Source of the DNA: Gnetum montanum
Taxonomy: Eukaryota > Streptophyta > Gnetopsida > Gnetales > Gnetaceae
Length of the DNA: 64,000 nt
Assembly: GCA_015680685.1 (NCBI GenBank)
Contig: MNCI01033529.1
Location: 58,579-122,578, forward strand
Reading direction: 5' to 3'
Part shown: positions 22,772-35,423 of the stretch, piece by piece
How the letters are laid out: each line of letters begins with the position of its first letter
How positions within the stretch are numbered: position 1 is the first letter of the stretch
Program-made: the position numbers and the translations under genes
Notes under the pieces: generated by a model
Database searches by the model: none
What the model was told of the DNA's origin: nothing
Seen by the model: only the letters and a program-made list of their open reading frames with translations

Positions 22772-25700
22772 CTATACATAGTACCACTTCAGATATATAT
22801 GATTGACAAGGTTTGGTAACTCGTTGCTGTCGACATCCGCTAACTTGAATGCTCCATTGCTATACACATCAGTGACTAAGAAAGGGCCCTCCCAGTTTGC
22901 AGAGAATTTGCTTACTGGTTCGCGAACGGTCTTGAGAACTAAATCTCCTTTCTTGATTGGACGCTGTTAAAGATTTTGGTGATGCTTTTGCCTCTACTTG
23001 TCTTGATACTTTTCGATTGTATCAAGCATCTGTATTGGCTTCTCTTCTACTGAGTCCAAATCCATGATCTAGGACTCGGTGTGTTGAGCCTCATTTATAA
23101 TCGTGGAGAGGACCATTCTCAGAGAAGGAATTTGCAACTCAAGGGGCAGCACTACTTCAGATCCGTAAACCAGGCTGTAGGGCGTATTATCTGTAGCCGT
23201 CCTACATGTAGTACAATATGCCCATAGCACATAAAGGATTTTTTCATGTCACTGTCTCTTGTTACTGTCGAGCATTTTCTTGAGCAGATTGATGATGACC
23301 TTGTTTGTTGCTTCAGCTTGACCATTTGCTTGCAGGTAGTAGGGCGAGGAAAAAGATTGTTTAATGTTAAGGCTATCACAGAAGGATTTGGTTTCCGTAC
23401 TACTAAATTGTGGTCCATTGTTGGTCATGATAGTCATCGGGAGACCAAACCTGGTTATAATGTTGTCTAAGATGAAACGGCAAATCTATTGAGATGTGAT
23501 CTTCCTTAAAGGAATAGCTTCTACCCACTTCGTAAAGTATTCAGTAGCGGTAATTATAAAGCTATGACCTGCGGAAGATTTCAGCGTGATGGGACCTATA
23601 ATGTCTAGTCCCCATTGTTGAAAGGGCCATGTTATCTGAGTCGTATGTAACTCTGTAGGCAACACGTGTATAAGATTTGCATGACGTTGACACGTGTCAC
23701 AAGTTTTACCCTTTGTCAGACAATCTTTTTCCATGCGTGGCCAGTAGTACCCTAAGCGGCGAATTTCTGAAGCCATAGCCTGTGGTGCTACGTGTCCTCC
23801 GCATAATCCCTCGTGAACCTCGCCAACGATACGTTGTGCTTGGTCTTTGTTGACGCAAGTTAGTAGCACTCCATCAAAAGAGCGTCTACAGAGAGTACTG
23901 TCTCCTATGATTACGTATTGCCTAGCTCACTTGCGGATTGCATCTTTCTGTGTGCGTGTCAATTCGTGCGGTAGCTCGCCTTGTAAGAGGTAAGTCTTAA
24001 TGTTGTCATACCATTCTGGCATGCTTTCTTCGAGAAGAGAAGATATTTGCGCCGCCTAAACGATAGGACCTGTACAATCTGTTATTAAAGCAGGACAAGT
24101 GTCGAGTACATGTGAGGGCACGTTTAAGGCCAGCGTAGCCAGTGCATCGGCCAGTGTGTTCTCATTCCGTGGCACGTGTTGGGCATCGATAGTCGCGAAT
24201 TGCTTCAGAAGATCTTTAGCCATATCGTAGTAGGGCTGCAAATGTGCAACTTTGTAGGCGTAGACTCCTGTGATCTGATTGATGACGAGCATCGAATCAC
24301 CCCTGATTGCCAAGTGTCAAACATCGAGTTCACTGGCAGCTAGTAATTCTCTGAGGAGCCCCTCGTACTCTGCCACATTGTTCGTACAGGGGAAGGTCAA
24401 GCGATACGCATGAAGACGCACATCCTTAGGTGATAGCGTAAGAACAGTGGCAGCACTGCCACCTCTAGCGGTTGAAGCTCTGTCGAAATACAACGTCACT
24501 TCGGGGCCTATTAACATAGGGCTTACACTATGTACATATTCGTCTGGAAATTTAGGCTCTATGGTTGCCTCACTATCAATAGGAGATGTTACTAATTGGT
24601 CGGCTATCACTTAGCCCTTCATAGAAGATTGGCCAATGTAATGTAGATCGAATTCTGCCATGATAGCCTTCCAACGAGCTATTTTGCTACTTTCATATAA
24701 GTTATGCGTAATGTCCCTAAGGATGTTATTTTTACAGATGATGTTAACTTGGCTACAGAAAAGATAATGTCTGCACTTTTTGAGCATAAATACTAACTCT
24801 AAGCAGTTACGCTTGACTTCGTTGTACCTCATTTCATACGCACATAGAGCGTGACTTAAGTAGTAGATGGGTACTTCCGACCCATTACCCCTCCTTTGAC
24901 AGAGTAATGCTGCTAAGGCTATGTATGAAGTTGCGAGATAGATATAGAATGGTTGATCCCTTTGCGGTGGAAAAACTGTTGGCAAGCGTTGAAGCTTCTA
25001 CTTCAAGTTGTCAAACGCACGCTGACAATCGTCCGTCCATTTGAAATTAACCCCCTTTTTAAGCAAATGTTGCATAGGGTGTAACTTGTCGGTTAATCTC
25101 GAGATGAACTACCTGATCAACTGTAACCTCCCTTGTAATCTGCGTAATTGCTTAAGACTTGTAGGGGGTGCCAATTCAACAATGGCTTTGACTTTGTCAG
25201 GGTCTACGCGTATGCTAGCTTCTGATACCACAAAACCTAGCATGCGTCCGATTTTGACTCCAAACACACACTTTTTTGGATTAAGTCGGAGGTCATATTT
25301 AGAGCATCTTTTGAGGACTAACTCCAGATCCTCTGAATGATTTTCGGACTTTAAAGACTTAACAGCTATATCGTCAACATAGTCATTCAGCCTCCCTAAG
25401 AGGTAATCGCTAAAGATGTAGGTCATAGCTCGTTGATATGTTGCTCCAGTGTTTTTTAAGCCAAAAGGCATCATGGTGTAGCAAAAGGTCCCCCAGGGTG
25501 TCATAAACATTGTTGTTAGCTGGTGCTCTGGGTTAATGCGTATTTGATTGTAGCCTGAGAAGCCGTCCATGAAGGACAAAAGCGCATGCCCAGCGGTTGT
25601 ATCCACCAATTGGTCGATACACGGCAATGGGAAGTTATCCTTGATTGTAGCTTTGTTCAAGTCCCGGAAGTCTATGCAAATGCGTATTCCTCCAGTCTTT

Positions 25701-26251
25701 TTGGGAACTACTACGATATTGGATACCCAGTCTGAGTAATCAACCGCGCGAATAAAACTTGCCTGGTACAACTTAGTGATTTCATCATGTACTGCTAGCG
25801 CGACTTCTAGCTTGATCTTTCATGCTTTTTATCTAACGGCTTTGATATGAGAATCTAGGATTATGTTGTGTTGAATTAATCTTGGGTCTAGTCCTGGCAT
25901 ATCCTCGTATGACCATGCAAACACCATGATGTTATTCTGGAGAACCTGTTTTATGTCATCACTTACCTTCTGGTCTAATAGAGAGCTAACCTTGAGAGTT
26001 TTAGTCTCACCCCTATGCGTAACCACAGAGACCTCGTTGAGTGGATCCTCGGTCACATCTCCGACCTCCAGATCTAACGTGCGTGTCAATTGCTCTGGCC
26101 AGTCTAGAGATGTTTCTAACATGGCTATGATTGCATCATTAAGGGCTAGGTTAGTTTCTATTAGTGTGGGATCAAGTTGTCTAATGATTTCACCATGTGG
26201 GCTTGCTAAAACTAGCAGTGTAGACAACATTTCGTCCATCTGTGAATTATC
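22772..26251 (-). pseudogene. pol: pol of Tat element 2: RT, RNase H, second RNase H, integrase
   Basis: A single frame of 1,160 codons runs from the predicted exon start at 26251 to TAG at 22774-22772, with several nonsense codons but no frameshift. An N-terminal linker (26250-25830) precedes RT, which has CIDFRDLN, FMDGFSGYNQI, MPFGLKN and YVDD at 25381-25370. A first RNase H lies at about 24985-24610 (LATSYIALAALL, LSHAL) and an archaeal-type second RNase H at about 24520-24090 (LYFDRAST, CTNNVAEYEG, NTLADALATLA). Integrase begins about 23870 (HEGLCGGH, CDTCQRHA, WVEAIPL, MTNNGPQFS) and ends with the GDLVLKTV...NWEGPFLVTDV domain. The double RNase H is diagnostic of Tat. It would copy and integrate the element. 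Confidence 0.92.
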
Positions 26252-26268
26252 CTGCAAAAGTGTCAAAT
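26250..26268 (-). promoter_or_regulatory. Predicted 3' splice site opening pol
   Basis: The minus strand reads TTTGACACTTTTGCAG followed by GAT at 26251. It is a pyrimidine-rich acceptor exactly in frame with pol, and there is no strong start codon at the domain start. Candidate donors on minus near the gag-pro end (about 31410-31440, for instance AAC followed by GTAAAG) would give an intron of about 5.2 kb containing the antisense gene. Confidence 0.45.
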
Positions 26269-26440
26269 GCGAGAGTAATTAGACAGATACTAAGTTTGAT
26301 GCGATAAGTGTTCAACGAATAACATTTAGTTTAGTGTACAGGAAGTGACGTGACATTGCTGCGTAAAGGTAACTGAATTTTAAAGTTTGCGAATAGCCTG
26401 TAATTAATGAGACCTGATTATGAGGAGATAAGCTACAGTA

Positions 26441-26460
26441 GTTTAGGGTCGTTTCGGACC
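26441..26460. repeat. Single hairpin motif between pol and antisense gene (element 2)
   Basis: GTTTAG-GGTC-GTTTCG-GACC, a four-base stem and six-base loop of the same motif as the arrays at 22252 and 31007. The rest of 26267-26734 shows only the TATA-like site below. Confidence 0.7.
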
Positions 26461-26578
26461 GTAATGCGTGCGATATCTGGTGCAATTAATGCCTTGATCC
26501 TCGGGTTCCAGCTCATACTGACACCAACATTTGGGCAAGTCTTGCTGAAATTGGATATCAAGTCGGTTAAATCTTGCA

Positions 26579-26585
26579 TATAAGT
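26579..26585 (+). promoter_or_regulatory. TATA-like site upstream of the antisense gene
   Basis: TATAAGT on plus lies about 155 bp before ATG 26735, a plausible promoter distance. It would serve a transcript divergent from pol. Weak single-motif evidence. Confidence 0.4.
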
Positions 26586-26734
26586 AAGCAATTTTCAGTA
26601 AGAACGAGCTGTTGTCTGTCGCGAATTCGAATTTCTAACTATTACAAAGTGAGAGGAAGAGGAGCAGAAGCTTAGAGCGCGTAGTTTGCAAAGACGTGAA
26701 AGTGCGAAACTGTGAAGGTTTTGAGATTGTGACA

Positions 26735-29700
26735 ATGGCACCTAAAGTAAAATGGAAGAACGTGAAATTGACTAAAATCGACGAGGTGCAAGAGAATCTG
26801 CAGCGCGCTTCGCAAGCAGTGGTCGAAGTGAGGGACCCTACGCCTTTGAACCAGTAGGCCATTCCTTGCGTACTGGTGTTGTTTTAGCAGTGTTTATTTT
26901 TGTAGCGTTGTTCATGTAAATGAGGGTTTTAGATTATGGACCTCGCGCTAAGACGAGGGTTTAATGGGGTACGTTTATCGCCGTTGTCAGGGACAAACCT
27001 TGCGCAGTTGCAAGGGTTTGGGCAATTTCGGCATGAATAGTTAAGCGTAATTTGTAGGTTTCCTGTATTGAAACATGCAAATGTGAATCTAGACGTTGAT
27101 CTGTTTATTGCATTTTCTGTACAGTGTTATGCTAAGGCCTGTCTTAATCATCCTAGATATCGTTGGGGTTTTGTGCTGCATAAACCCAATCGTTCCTAAT
27201 GTCCCTCCTTCGCACACTCAGTTGCATGAGAAGGCCATATGGTTTTGAAAGGGTGAGCTGGAGTTTCTGCAATTTTTATTGCGTAACTACAGCATTATTA
27301 TATGGTCTAATTTGTCAGGCGATATTGCTGGTGCCATTTTGGAGCACCTGTTAGTGGGTTCCGCACAGGGAATTTTGGCTTTCTTGACAGACGAAGCCAT
27401 CGACACTGGTCATCCTGAGGACCAAGACCTTAGCGCCCGAGGTTTGAGGTGCTTAGGCTAGATCTGGAAAATGGCCCAGTTTAGTTGCTACCACGCATAT
27501 AACACCTTGTTCGTGGCCCATCATGTCTCAAACTACTTCCAGAACCCACCAAGCACAGTGTACTACTCAGGCGGTTAAGCAGTTTTGTCGGCTATATTGT
27601 CGTTATCTGTCTATTTTTTGAGTTTTGTAAAACGTAAGATGAGCCTATGTGATATGGTACAGGTTTTTCATCCATGAAAATAGACTGGTAGGCGATGGTA
27701 ATACTTTGTCATGGACCGAAACGGCGATAAAGGCGTTTACCTCGACTAGCAACGTACGTGCTGGTGTGATGGGGCAGATCGGATTCGACATTCGTGAGTA
27801 CCCCACCCATTACGTTGATGCTTTCAAGAATTGCCAGAATCTCGAGTGGCTACATGACGATTGGACCTTGGATCTGCCCCTTACCGTTGCGGATGTGCAG
27901 AGGAAACTTCCTCCATTTCCTTTGCCATTTGGACCTAGTAAAACTGTTGCATATTCTATTGTTGCGTGGTGGAATTGTGAATTATGCATGTTGCATACTA
28001 GTATTTTTTGTTTGACCTATGTCTTACATTGTTCAGTCAGGGAATCCCGGGAGATTACCCTTACAATTTTCGACCGCAAGGCGAATACCCTCCTCTTCCG
28101 CTACGGCGACATCAAGGATGCACAACGCTGGCTCGGCCACGCGGCGGCCCTAGTTGTGGTGGTCTCCAAGATACGAGAAGTGAGGCTAATGCATTTATTT
28201 TTAGCCACAACCCTTGATGTCCCCGCTAGTGAAATGTTAACATTGGTCAACTCCTTCAATGAAAGGGCAGAGCGTTTTTTCACATGCGTGCATCACATGC
28301 GTGTAAGTTTTGATATTTATGCTCAGCTTTTCGCGGACCTTTTCGGTGTCCCCTCTGACGGTCTTCCCATATAGGAAAAGGTGAACAGGAGTCTCGACTG
28401 CAAGAAGTGGCTAGAGGAGTGGGTAGGGGTTAAGAAGGAGCCTAAAGGGATCCCTTGTGAAAGAATCAAACTAGAAATCACCAAGACAGTTTATCCCCTT
28501 TTTCGGGCCCCAGCTTTCCCCAAAACACTCTCACAGGGGAGGTTCTTTTCCATAGAGCAAACCCGTATTATGCGGGAGGTTATCGAGGAAGGGACCCAGT
28601 TCAACTGGGCAAGCTATTTTGTTGAGGGGTTACGCACTAAGATGATCAGGCTTCGCAAGAAGCTCGAGTCTTGTTTCAATGTGCATTACACCTTCTTCAT
28701 AGCCTGCCTTTGGCATTTTGCTGAGTTCTTGGTTATCCAAAGGAATGGGGTCTGGGTGCAACAAGACCGAGACCAGCTATCCAGACCTTGGATTACTCAC
28801 ATTTTCAGCACCATGAGTGGACAGGATCCCCCAGAAGGGATTGGGGAATCTCTGTCTATAACGATCAAAGATTTGGCGGTGTCTCGAATGCGAGGCCCCG
28901 ACAGCATAGGCGGGATAATGCCTACTTACACTGGTGATGCCTTACGAGGGAAATGTTTGACGACAAAAATTGTAGAACATGCAGCTCGGCGTAAAAGGCT
29001 TCGTATAACCGAGGCCTTTGCGGAGCCTGGGAGTGGCACAGGTTGAACCGTGGAAGTCAAAGTTCGGCGGAGTAAACCTCTGCCTGGTAAGCGTGGAAGA
29101 AATGTATTGAAAGTTGTATTACACAATGTTTATTTAGGATATTTTGAAGTGTCTTAAGCGTATTATATGATATGACCAGAAAAAGTTACGGAGTAGCTGA
29201 TCCCTAAAATAGGGGCAATGATATTAAGTCATGGGGAAGGGGCCCCAGTTTTAGAAGAAGAGGCCCCAGTTGTTAAGGTGAGCCATGCATAGATTCTTGT
29301 GCGTGAGGAGGCCCCAGCTGTTGGGACAGACAACGCACATACTCTTATGCGTGCAGAGAGAAAGGAGGCAGAAGATGTTGGGGAGCTCCCCACTGCTACT
29401 GGTAGAGGTAATGAGCGTGTTGGAAGGTTTGAAGAGTTTTGTTAATAATTAGAGTCTCTAACTTGACTACGCTACAGGAGAAGAGGATACGTCCACATCC
29501 GCCACTGTGAGCAGAGTGTGAAGACACTTTCCTAACAAGTTCACCTTCATGGAAGGCATTGTCAACAATATGATCGAGCGCCTTGAGCGCGTCGATCCTG
29601 AAGCTGGTACGCTGTAGCCATAATAGGTTTTTTTTATTATACAGTGGTAATGTGTCATATACATTGATAATGTTTGTTGTTAGGAGCTCGCCTTCGATGG

Positions 29701-30815
29701 GACCCAACGGAGCTCCTTGATTTGGACATAGTGGAGCCTCCATCTGATGGGGCAGTCGTGCCACACCACATTTATGAAGAGATGCATAAATGTGCGTTAC
29801 GCTTGACACGCTCCTTATGGGAGAGTAAGGGTGTAAATGAAAACCTCTGGAAAAGGGTGCAGAGGTTAGAAAAGAAGAATGAGTCTCTGACAAAAGAGGT
29901 CGAGGACCTAAAATCGCGATGCGAGTTCCTACAGGCGTGGGAAACAGGTGACGAGGACTAGCACACCACTGTTATTGACTACTCCCGTTATTGGACTGCC
30001 ATCAAGAACAGCGTGCAAACCAGTCGGGCGTTGGTGGAGCAGCGGATGCAGATAGAGCTGTTAGCTCAGAAAAGCCAAGACTGGAGGGATTACTGTGCAA
30101 GTGTGCAAGAATGGAGGCAGAAGGAAAAGGACGACAAACATTTGTATAAGCGAGAAAGTATCGCTTATCGTCAACATTATTGTGATTCTGTCGTTAAAGC
30201 CCAATCCTTGCGAGTCTTCCTGGACATCATTGGGGCATCCGAAGCTTTCAAAAAGTTTCAAGAGCAGGTGACTGTAAGTGCGTCCCTGGAAAGGGAGGTG
30301 ACTTTCCCTGGGGGCTAGACTACCGTTCGTACTTTCTTCCCTGACCCGCCTCACTGAACTAGCATGGAGAAAGGAAAGGTGAAGCCTGGAGCTGCTTTGA
30401 GACATGAAGTGTGGTCTGACCTGACTGAGGATGAAATCATGGAGCATCTATGGGCCGGCTTGGAAAAGCTTCCCTTTGCTGCGGAAGCAGGGCCATCGCA
30501 AGTAAGTTTAATCATGACTAAGTCTAAATTTTCTGATTGCGTTGTCAAGTTTTGTCTTGCTAATATGTTCTCTGTATCTAGGTACCAAAAGAGGATAGAG
30601 ATGGCGAGCCCGCTGAAGAGCAAATACAAGAAGAGGGGCGTAGTGATGAAGAGCGTCCTCCTGTGGAGCCGGTGCAAGAGCAAGGACCTCATGAAGAGGA
30701 GATTCTTCATGAGGGAATACTTCCCCGAAGAGAAGGCCCACTAGAGGACGATTTATTAGGACTAGAGCCAGACTTGAGAGATACTGGTGACAGTGGCATC
30801 AGAGGAGATGCGTAA
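26735..30815 (+). pseudogene. Spliced antisense gene of Tat element 2 (full length, mutated)
   Basis: The likely start is GACAATGGC with ATG at 26735, encoding MAPKVKWKN. The first exon reaches at least 26854. Later exons include 27319-27573 (after TTTGTCAG; ends YYSGG), 27663-27937, 28037 to about 29090, then 29480-29605, 29684-30500 and 30582-30815, ending at TAA 30813-30815. Intron positions match element 1. The protein would be roughly 1,000 residues: a helical domain (RWLGHAA, LFADLFGVPSDG, FFIACLWHFAEF), repeats rich in EEAP, a coiled-coil-like region and an acidic C-terminus. Lesions include TAG 27459, TAG 28372 and TGA 29044; the first intron donor is altered (GGTTAAG). Its function is unknown, and similarity to plant mobile-domain proteins is only a suggestion. 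It lies between protease and RT on the opposite strand. Confidence 0.78.
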
Positions 30816-31006
30816 TTGTAGTTTATGTATGGTTTTATTAATTAGAGTCAACAATGGTTATGTGAATGACTAAAAGACTAGCTATAAGATTTTGTGACTA
30901 TTTTAAATGTTATTTATTTATTTTTATCTTTTGCATTTTTATCTACAAAGCGTAAGCGTAGTTGTTAATGGTTTTGCCTAAGTTATGTTGCGATGGAATG
31001 GAATTG

Positions 31007-31160
31007 CTAATTTAAGGCCATAGTGGGCCGTCACTAGTTTTAGGCCATTGCGGGCCATGGTGGGAATTTGCGTAATCTGGAAACTAGTTTTAGGCCTTTG
31101 CGGGCCATGGCTAGTTTTAGGCCATTGCGGGCCTTGACTAGTTTTAGGCCATTGCGGGCC
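31007..31160. repeat. Hairpin-motif array, protease/antisense-gene spacer (element 2)
   Basis: Five copies of CTAGTTTTAGGCC-ATTGCG-GGCC at 31007, 31034, 31084, 31111 and 31138. Equivalent to 3696-3891 in element 1 but with different spacing. The surrounding 30816-31408 has no other recognised feature. Confidence 0.85.
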
Positions 31161-31408
31161 TTTTTGCGTAATATAGAGAGCGTAATTGATGGTAATGTAT
31201 TTTTTCTGCGTAATTGGACTAAAGTGATCAAAAGGCATAAACAGCGTACATAAAAGAAGTGTAATAGCGTAAGGAATGGCAAGCGTAAACATTGAAAATT
31301 TCTATAGCATAAATATGTACTGGATGAAGATGGACTGCTAAGTGTAAATAGCGATAATTGGTAAAAACATGATAATGTGCGTGAATGCCATTCAGTTCAA
31401 CCACTAAT

Positions 31409-34400
31409 TCACAATTGTTTCTTAATGGCCTTTACGTTAAGTGTTAAGTAAGGGCAGAGGGATTTACAGTCTAACTCCTCTACGCCACCCTCCTGAAATG
31501 GCAGGTTGGCGCAGGCTAGACTGTCATCGTTGGTTTCTGTTTGTTGAGAGATTTGGAGATGGGTCTGATCATCCGATGTTTCTATCTCCGAACCCTGTTA
31601 TTCTTCAATGTTGTTGACAGTTCTGGGGGTGATTTCATCACCGCATATTACGACCTCCCCTCCTGCGTAGGGTAGGTGTATTTCCTGATGTATCGGTGAT
31701 GAAACTGTCCTCAGCTAGGCTAACCAGGACCTCCCTAGGATCAAGTTGAACCCAGGCATCTCCTCGACAACTAGGAATGTGGCATCCGTTGGGAATTGCT
31801 CTCTTGCCACAAACTCGATACGCACCGTCCCCTTGACCTGAACCCTTGCTCCATTGAATGAATTTACGCATGTTGTCATTGTGGGAATGATCTGGTTGAC
31901 CAGACCCAACCTATCCACGATGGGATAAGGAATGACATTTGCAACTACGCCGTCGTCCACGTGTACCCTCCGGATTAGGTACTAACCGACCTGAATGGTG
32001 ATGAACATGGGTTCAGTTATCACTTGACCTTTCTCAGGATCATCTTTGATGGACTTGTCATGAAAGGTCAGTGAGGTAGGCTTAGGTTGCTCAGTTTCAG
32101 AAGGAAACATGACAGCGTGTATCGCTTCTTCTTTTGCTGGTAAGCTTTCGTCCAAAGGTATGGATGTCAGCATGCGGACCATAGCCTCACGGTGTTCTTA
32201 AGATGTCATGAGTAGGTTATAGAGGCTCAGCGTTGTATTTTTCTATTTCAAAGCCCATTTGACCTGCGTAAACGCAACGAAGAGGTTATTCTCTCAGCTA
32301 GGTTGTTTACTCCCCTTGTCTTCTTCCATTCGTCCCAAGAGATGAATTTACTGAGGTCGAATGATGTCAGTCGGGGGGTTATTCTTTTTCTCGCCAAAAG
32401 GAGGTGGTTGCATTTTTGCACCTTTATCCTGCCTCTAAGGTACAGGCAAAGGCACAGAGGCCAGGGGCCTAGGCTTGGGGAAGCCGAGCATAAAGTGGTC
32501 TTTTGTAGTGTTAACAGATGTGTCCTCTCCCTTTTGTTTCTCAGGTGGTGGTTGGCGGTTTTGGTTAAAGGCCTGCCCCTGCATGAGAGGAGTAGTCGGT
32601 GGTTTTGGCGCTCTGATAATGAAAGGCACCCTATGCGTGGACGCGGACGAGGCCACGGCTTTGCTGTTACTACGTGGCTAAGTGGCATTCTGAGAAGGTG
32701 CACGAATGATAAAAGGTGGCCTTGAAACACCACTAGTTGTCGATGAAAGGTTTGCCCGCGTTGGTGAGCTGGTAGGTACACGCAAAATAAAAGGTTGTTT
32801 GGGTGGTACCTTCCTCTCACTGTCCGTACTCACCACATTGATTATATAGGGTGCGTCGTTTGCATTCAACGGATCCTTATACACGTGCAATGCCTGGTTT
32901 TCCAGACGCGTCAGACTACTGCCGTCTAGTTTCAAATGACCCTCGTCGATCATGTGTTGAATGTCGTCCTTTAACACCCAGCAGTAATCTGTATCGTGAC
33001 CACACAACTGGTGGTAGTCACAGAAACGGTCCAGCCTGAAAGATTTCGGAACTGGTGGTTCATTAGGTATGGCTAAAGAAGGATTCTTCAGCAATTCACA
33101 ATGACGTCTGTGATGCTTCAGAGCTTCTTCAGATACCCTTTTGGGTTGCATGTATCCTGCCCCTAACAATTGTTTCAACAATTCTGAATTTTTTACAGGT
33201 AGGGCTGTATACTTTGAGCGGTCTTTACGCTCAAAGTTTGGTTTTGGCTGGGGGGGCCCTTTAGGGGCAGCTGTGTCCTGGCTGGTGCTACCAGCACTAG
33301 TCATGGTCTCAGGAGGCACCGTAGGTGCCTTCTTGTTCTTGTTCTTTGTGCCCTCAACCAACGCAGCTACTATCGTTGTCGTCGCTTTACCTTTGTCCTT
33401 GCCTTTGTTGTGAGCGTTCTTGTAGGCAACATACATCGGGTCTTTACTGGCCTCCGCAGCATCTTGGATGCTTCTAATTTGAGCAAAAGCCTGATGTAAG
33501 GAGTTAGTGGAAAGATAATACAGCTTTAATTTGATAAAGTCATTGACTGCTCCTTTGAAGATGGACAGTAAGTGTGGCTCCGCGATTGGCTCATGGATTT
33601 CATTCAAAGTAGCATTCCAATGCCGTATGAACTTCTGGACTGGTTCGAGGGGGTCTTGTTTCACTGCCATGAGTTGATCTAACGTGACTTCCAACTTTAA
33701 GTTGTGTTTAAAGTGAGTCACGAATTGTGTCAGAAGCTTTTCCAAGGTTGAAATGGAAGAGTGTGGGAGGGCTCAATACCAATCTAGAGCTTTCCCTGTC
33801 AGAGACATAGCAAAGAAGCGAATAATCGTGTGAGGCCACTGTTGTAGCAACAAGGATTCGGATCTAAAGGTGACCAAGTGAGCGTTAGGATCTCCCTCCC
33901 CATTATACTTGGTAAAATGAGGTAAGGACATCCCTGGTGGCAACGATAGCATGGGGACCGTTGGACTAATAGGATCATCTTGGTAGAAGTCCATGATCTA
34001 TACAGTATCTGAGCTAGCAGCCTTAAGACGCCTAACTTCCTCAGTGAGGGTTTGAATAAGTAAAAAATCTTGCTCCAGACTTGTTGATGGAGGTGTCTGT
34101 GCAGGAGGAGCAGGGGGCTACCCTGGGAAAGCTGTGCCCAGTAGTGGGAATGGTGGGATGGTTTGGTCGGTAGATGGTGGGGCAGGGATTCCTGCAGGCA
34201 GGGGTGCCTGCGAAGACCACCATCCACCAGTTTGGGAAGAGGGATTAGCCACCGCCGGCTGCACGGGATAAGGATAGGGATATTGTGGGACCATCTGTGG
34301 AATATATGTTGCGAGTGCCACCAAGGATTGCACACCGTATACCGCAGACTGGTTGTGTTGTGCCGCGGGGTTGGTCCACTGACTTACGGCAGGTTATTGG

Positions 34401-35188
34401 ATAGGTATCTATGGATGCACGACGGTGGTGATCTGTTGGGTTGGAGGGGGTGGCAACGATAAATTCTGCATCGGGCGAGTTGTGGATATGGTTTGGGGTT
34501 GGATCTGTGGGATGAAATGGGGTGTGGTGGATGCTGGAACCACCGACGGAATGCTGAGCACGCGTGGTGACGAGGCTGCCCCCATGTTATCTTGGGGTAT
34601 TTGCACTTGTAGCCCAGATGGCTGCGCAGTGGCTTGCGGAATGACAGGGATGTGCGTCTGTGTGGTCATGGCTGGATTGAGCGGGGTGGCTTCTTCGTTG
34701 AGAGGGAATAATGGATTGACGTAAGTATGGGGACTAAGAGTGTGATACGAATGTTTAGAATGGGCTGCAAATTCGTCATCCTCTTCCTCCCCATTTTGGC
34801 ATTCCATCATAGCCCGTGTAGCCTAGCTCTTAGCCATGACCAACTGTGTTATAATTTCTTGGTGATGGTCTGTTAAAGGGATAATGTCATAGGCTGTTGG
34901 GGTGAAATCCTGACCCCCTCGATGGATCATCTCGAAATTCCGCTTCGCCTCGATTTTGGCTCGGCTAAGGGTAAGCTTCGCCTGGATCTTGACGCAGATG
35001 AAATTGTATTCCTTAGGGGTCACGACAGTGAATACTGGGTCTTTGCCCTGCAGTCTCAATGATCAACGCGATGGTCCCTGAGTTCCTACTGCACCAGAAG
35101 CTGGTCTGGTGACAACGACAGGGTTCACAGATGTGGCACCCATATCAGTGGCAACCATGGCGGTTGTGGTTGTGTAAGATGAATCCAT
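31409..35188 (-). pseudogene. gag-pro: gag-protease polyprotein of element 2 (nonsense-mutated)
   Basis: The frame runs from ATG at 35188 to TGA 31411-31409, about 1,259 codons, collinear with element 1. The gag core is at about 33920-33400 (YNGEGDPNAHL, GKALDWY, WNATLNEI). The nucleocapsid-like FCDYHQLCGHDTDYCW lies at about 33030-32980. The protease has VHVDDGVVANVI near 31960 and LILGRSWLA near 31735. More than ten nonsense codons interrupt it, many explicable as CAA, CAG, CGA or TGG hit by C-to-T or G-to-A change. Despite this I find no frameshift, indicating decay mainly by point transitions. It ends LNVKAIKKQ like element 1. Confidence 0.9.
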
Positions 35189-35423
35189 TGATCAAGCAGA
35201 TTAATCGCCAATAAATGACTAGATCTAAAAGACAACACGATAGACAAAGAAGATCGTGGTTAGGCTTTCTACCCGGTAGGATTCCAAAGGAATCGTTAAA
35301 GTAACCGATCTACACCACACGATGTTTCGTAAACTTCCCTAGAGGTATTACGTTCACGTTTTTGGCAACATGGGTATAGATCGCTAACAGGGCTACCCGT
35401 AAAAAATACGAATTGGAGCCTAC

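Noticed and set aside
28303-28374. A further intron in the antisense gene at CGT|GTAAGT of element 2
   Set aside because: Element 3 reads through the same place as coding (GVRVVLDLNDAFFTNFFGLPSEG), so the segment is exon and the TAG at 28372 is a lesion.
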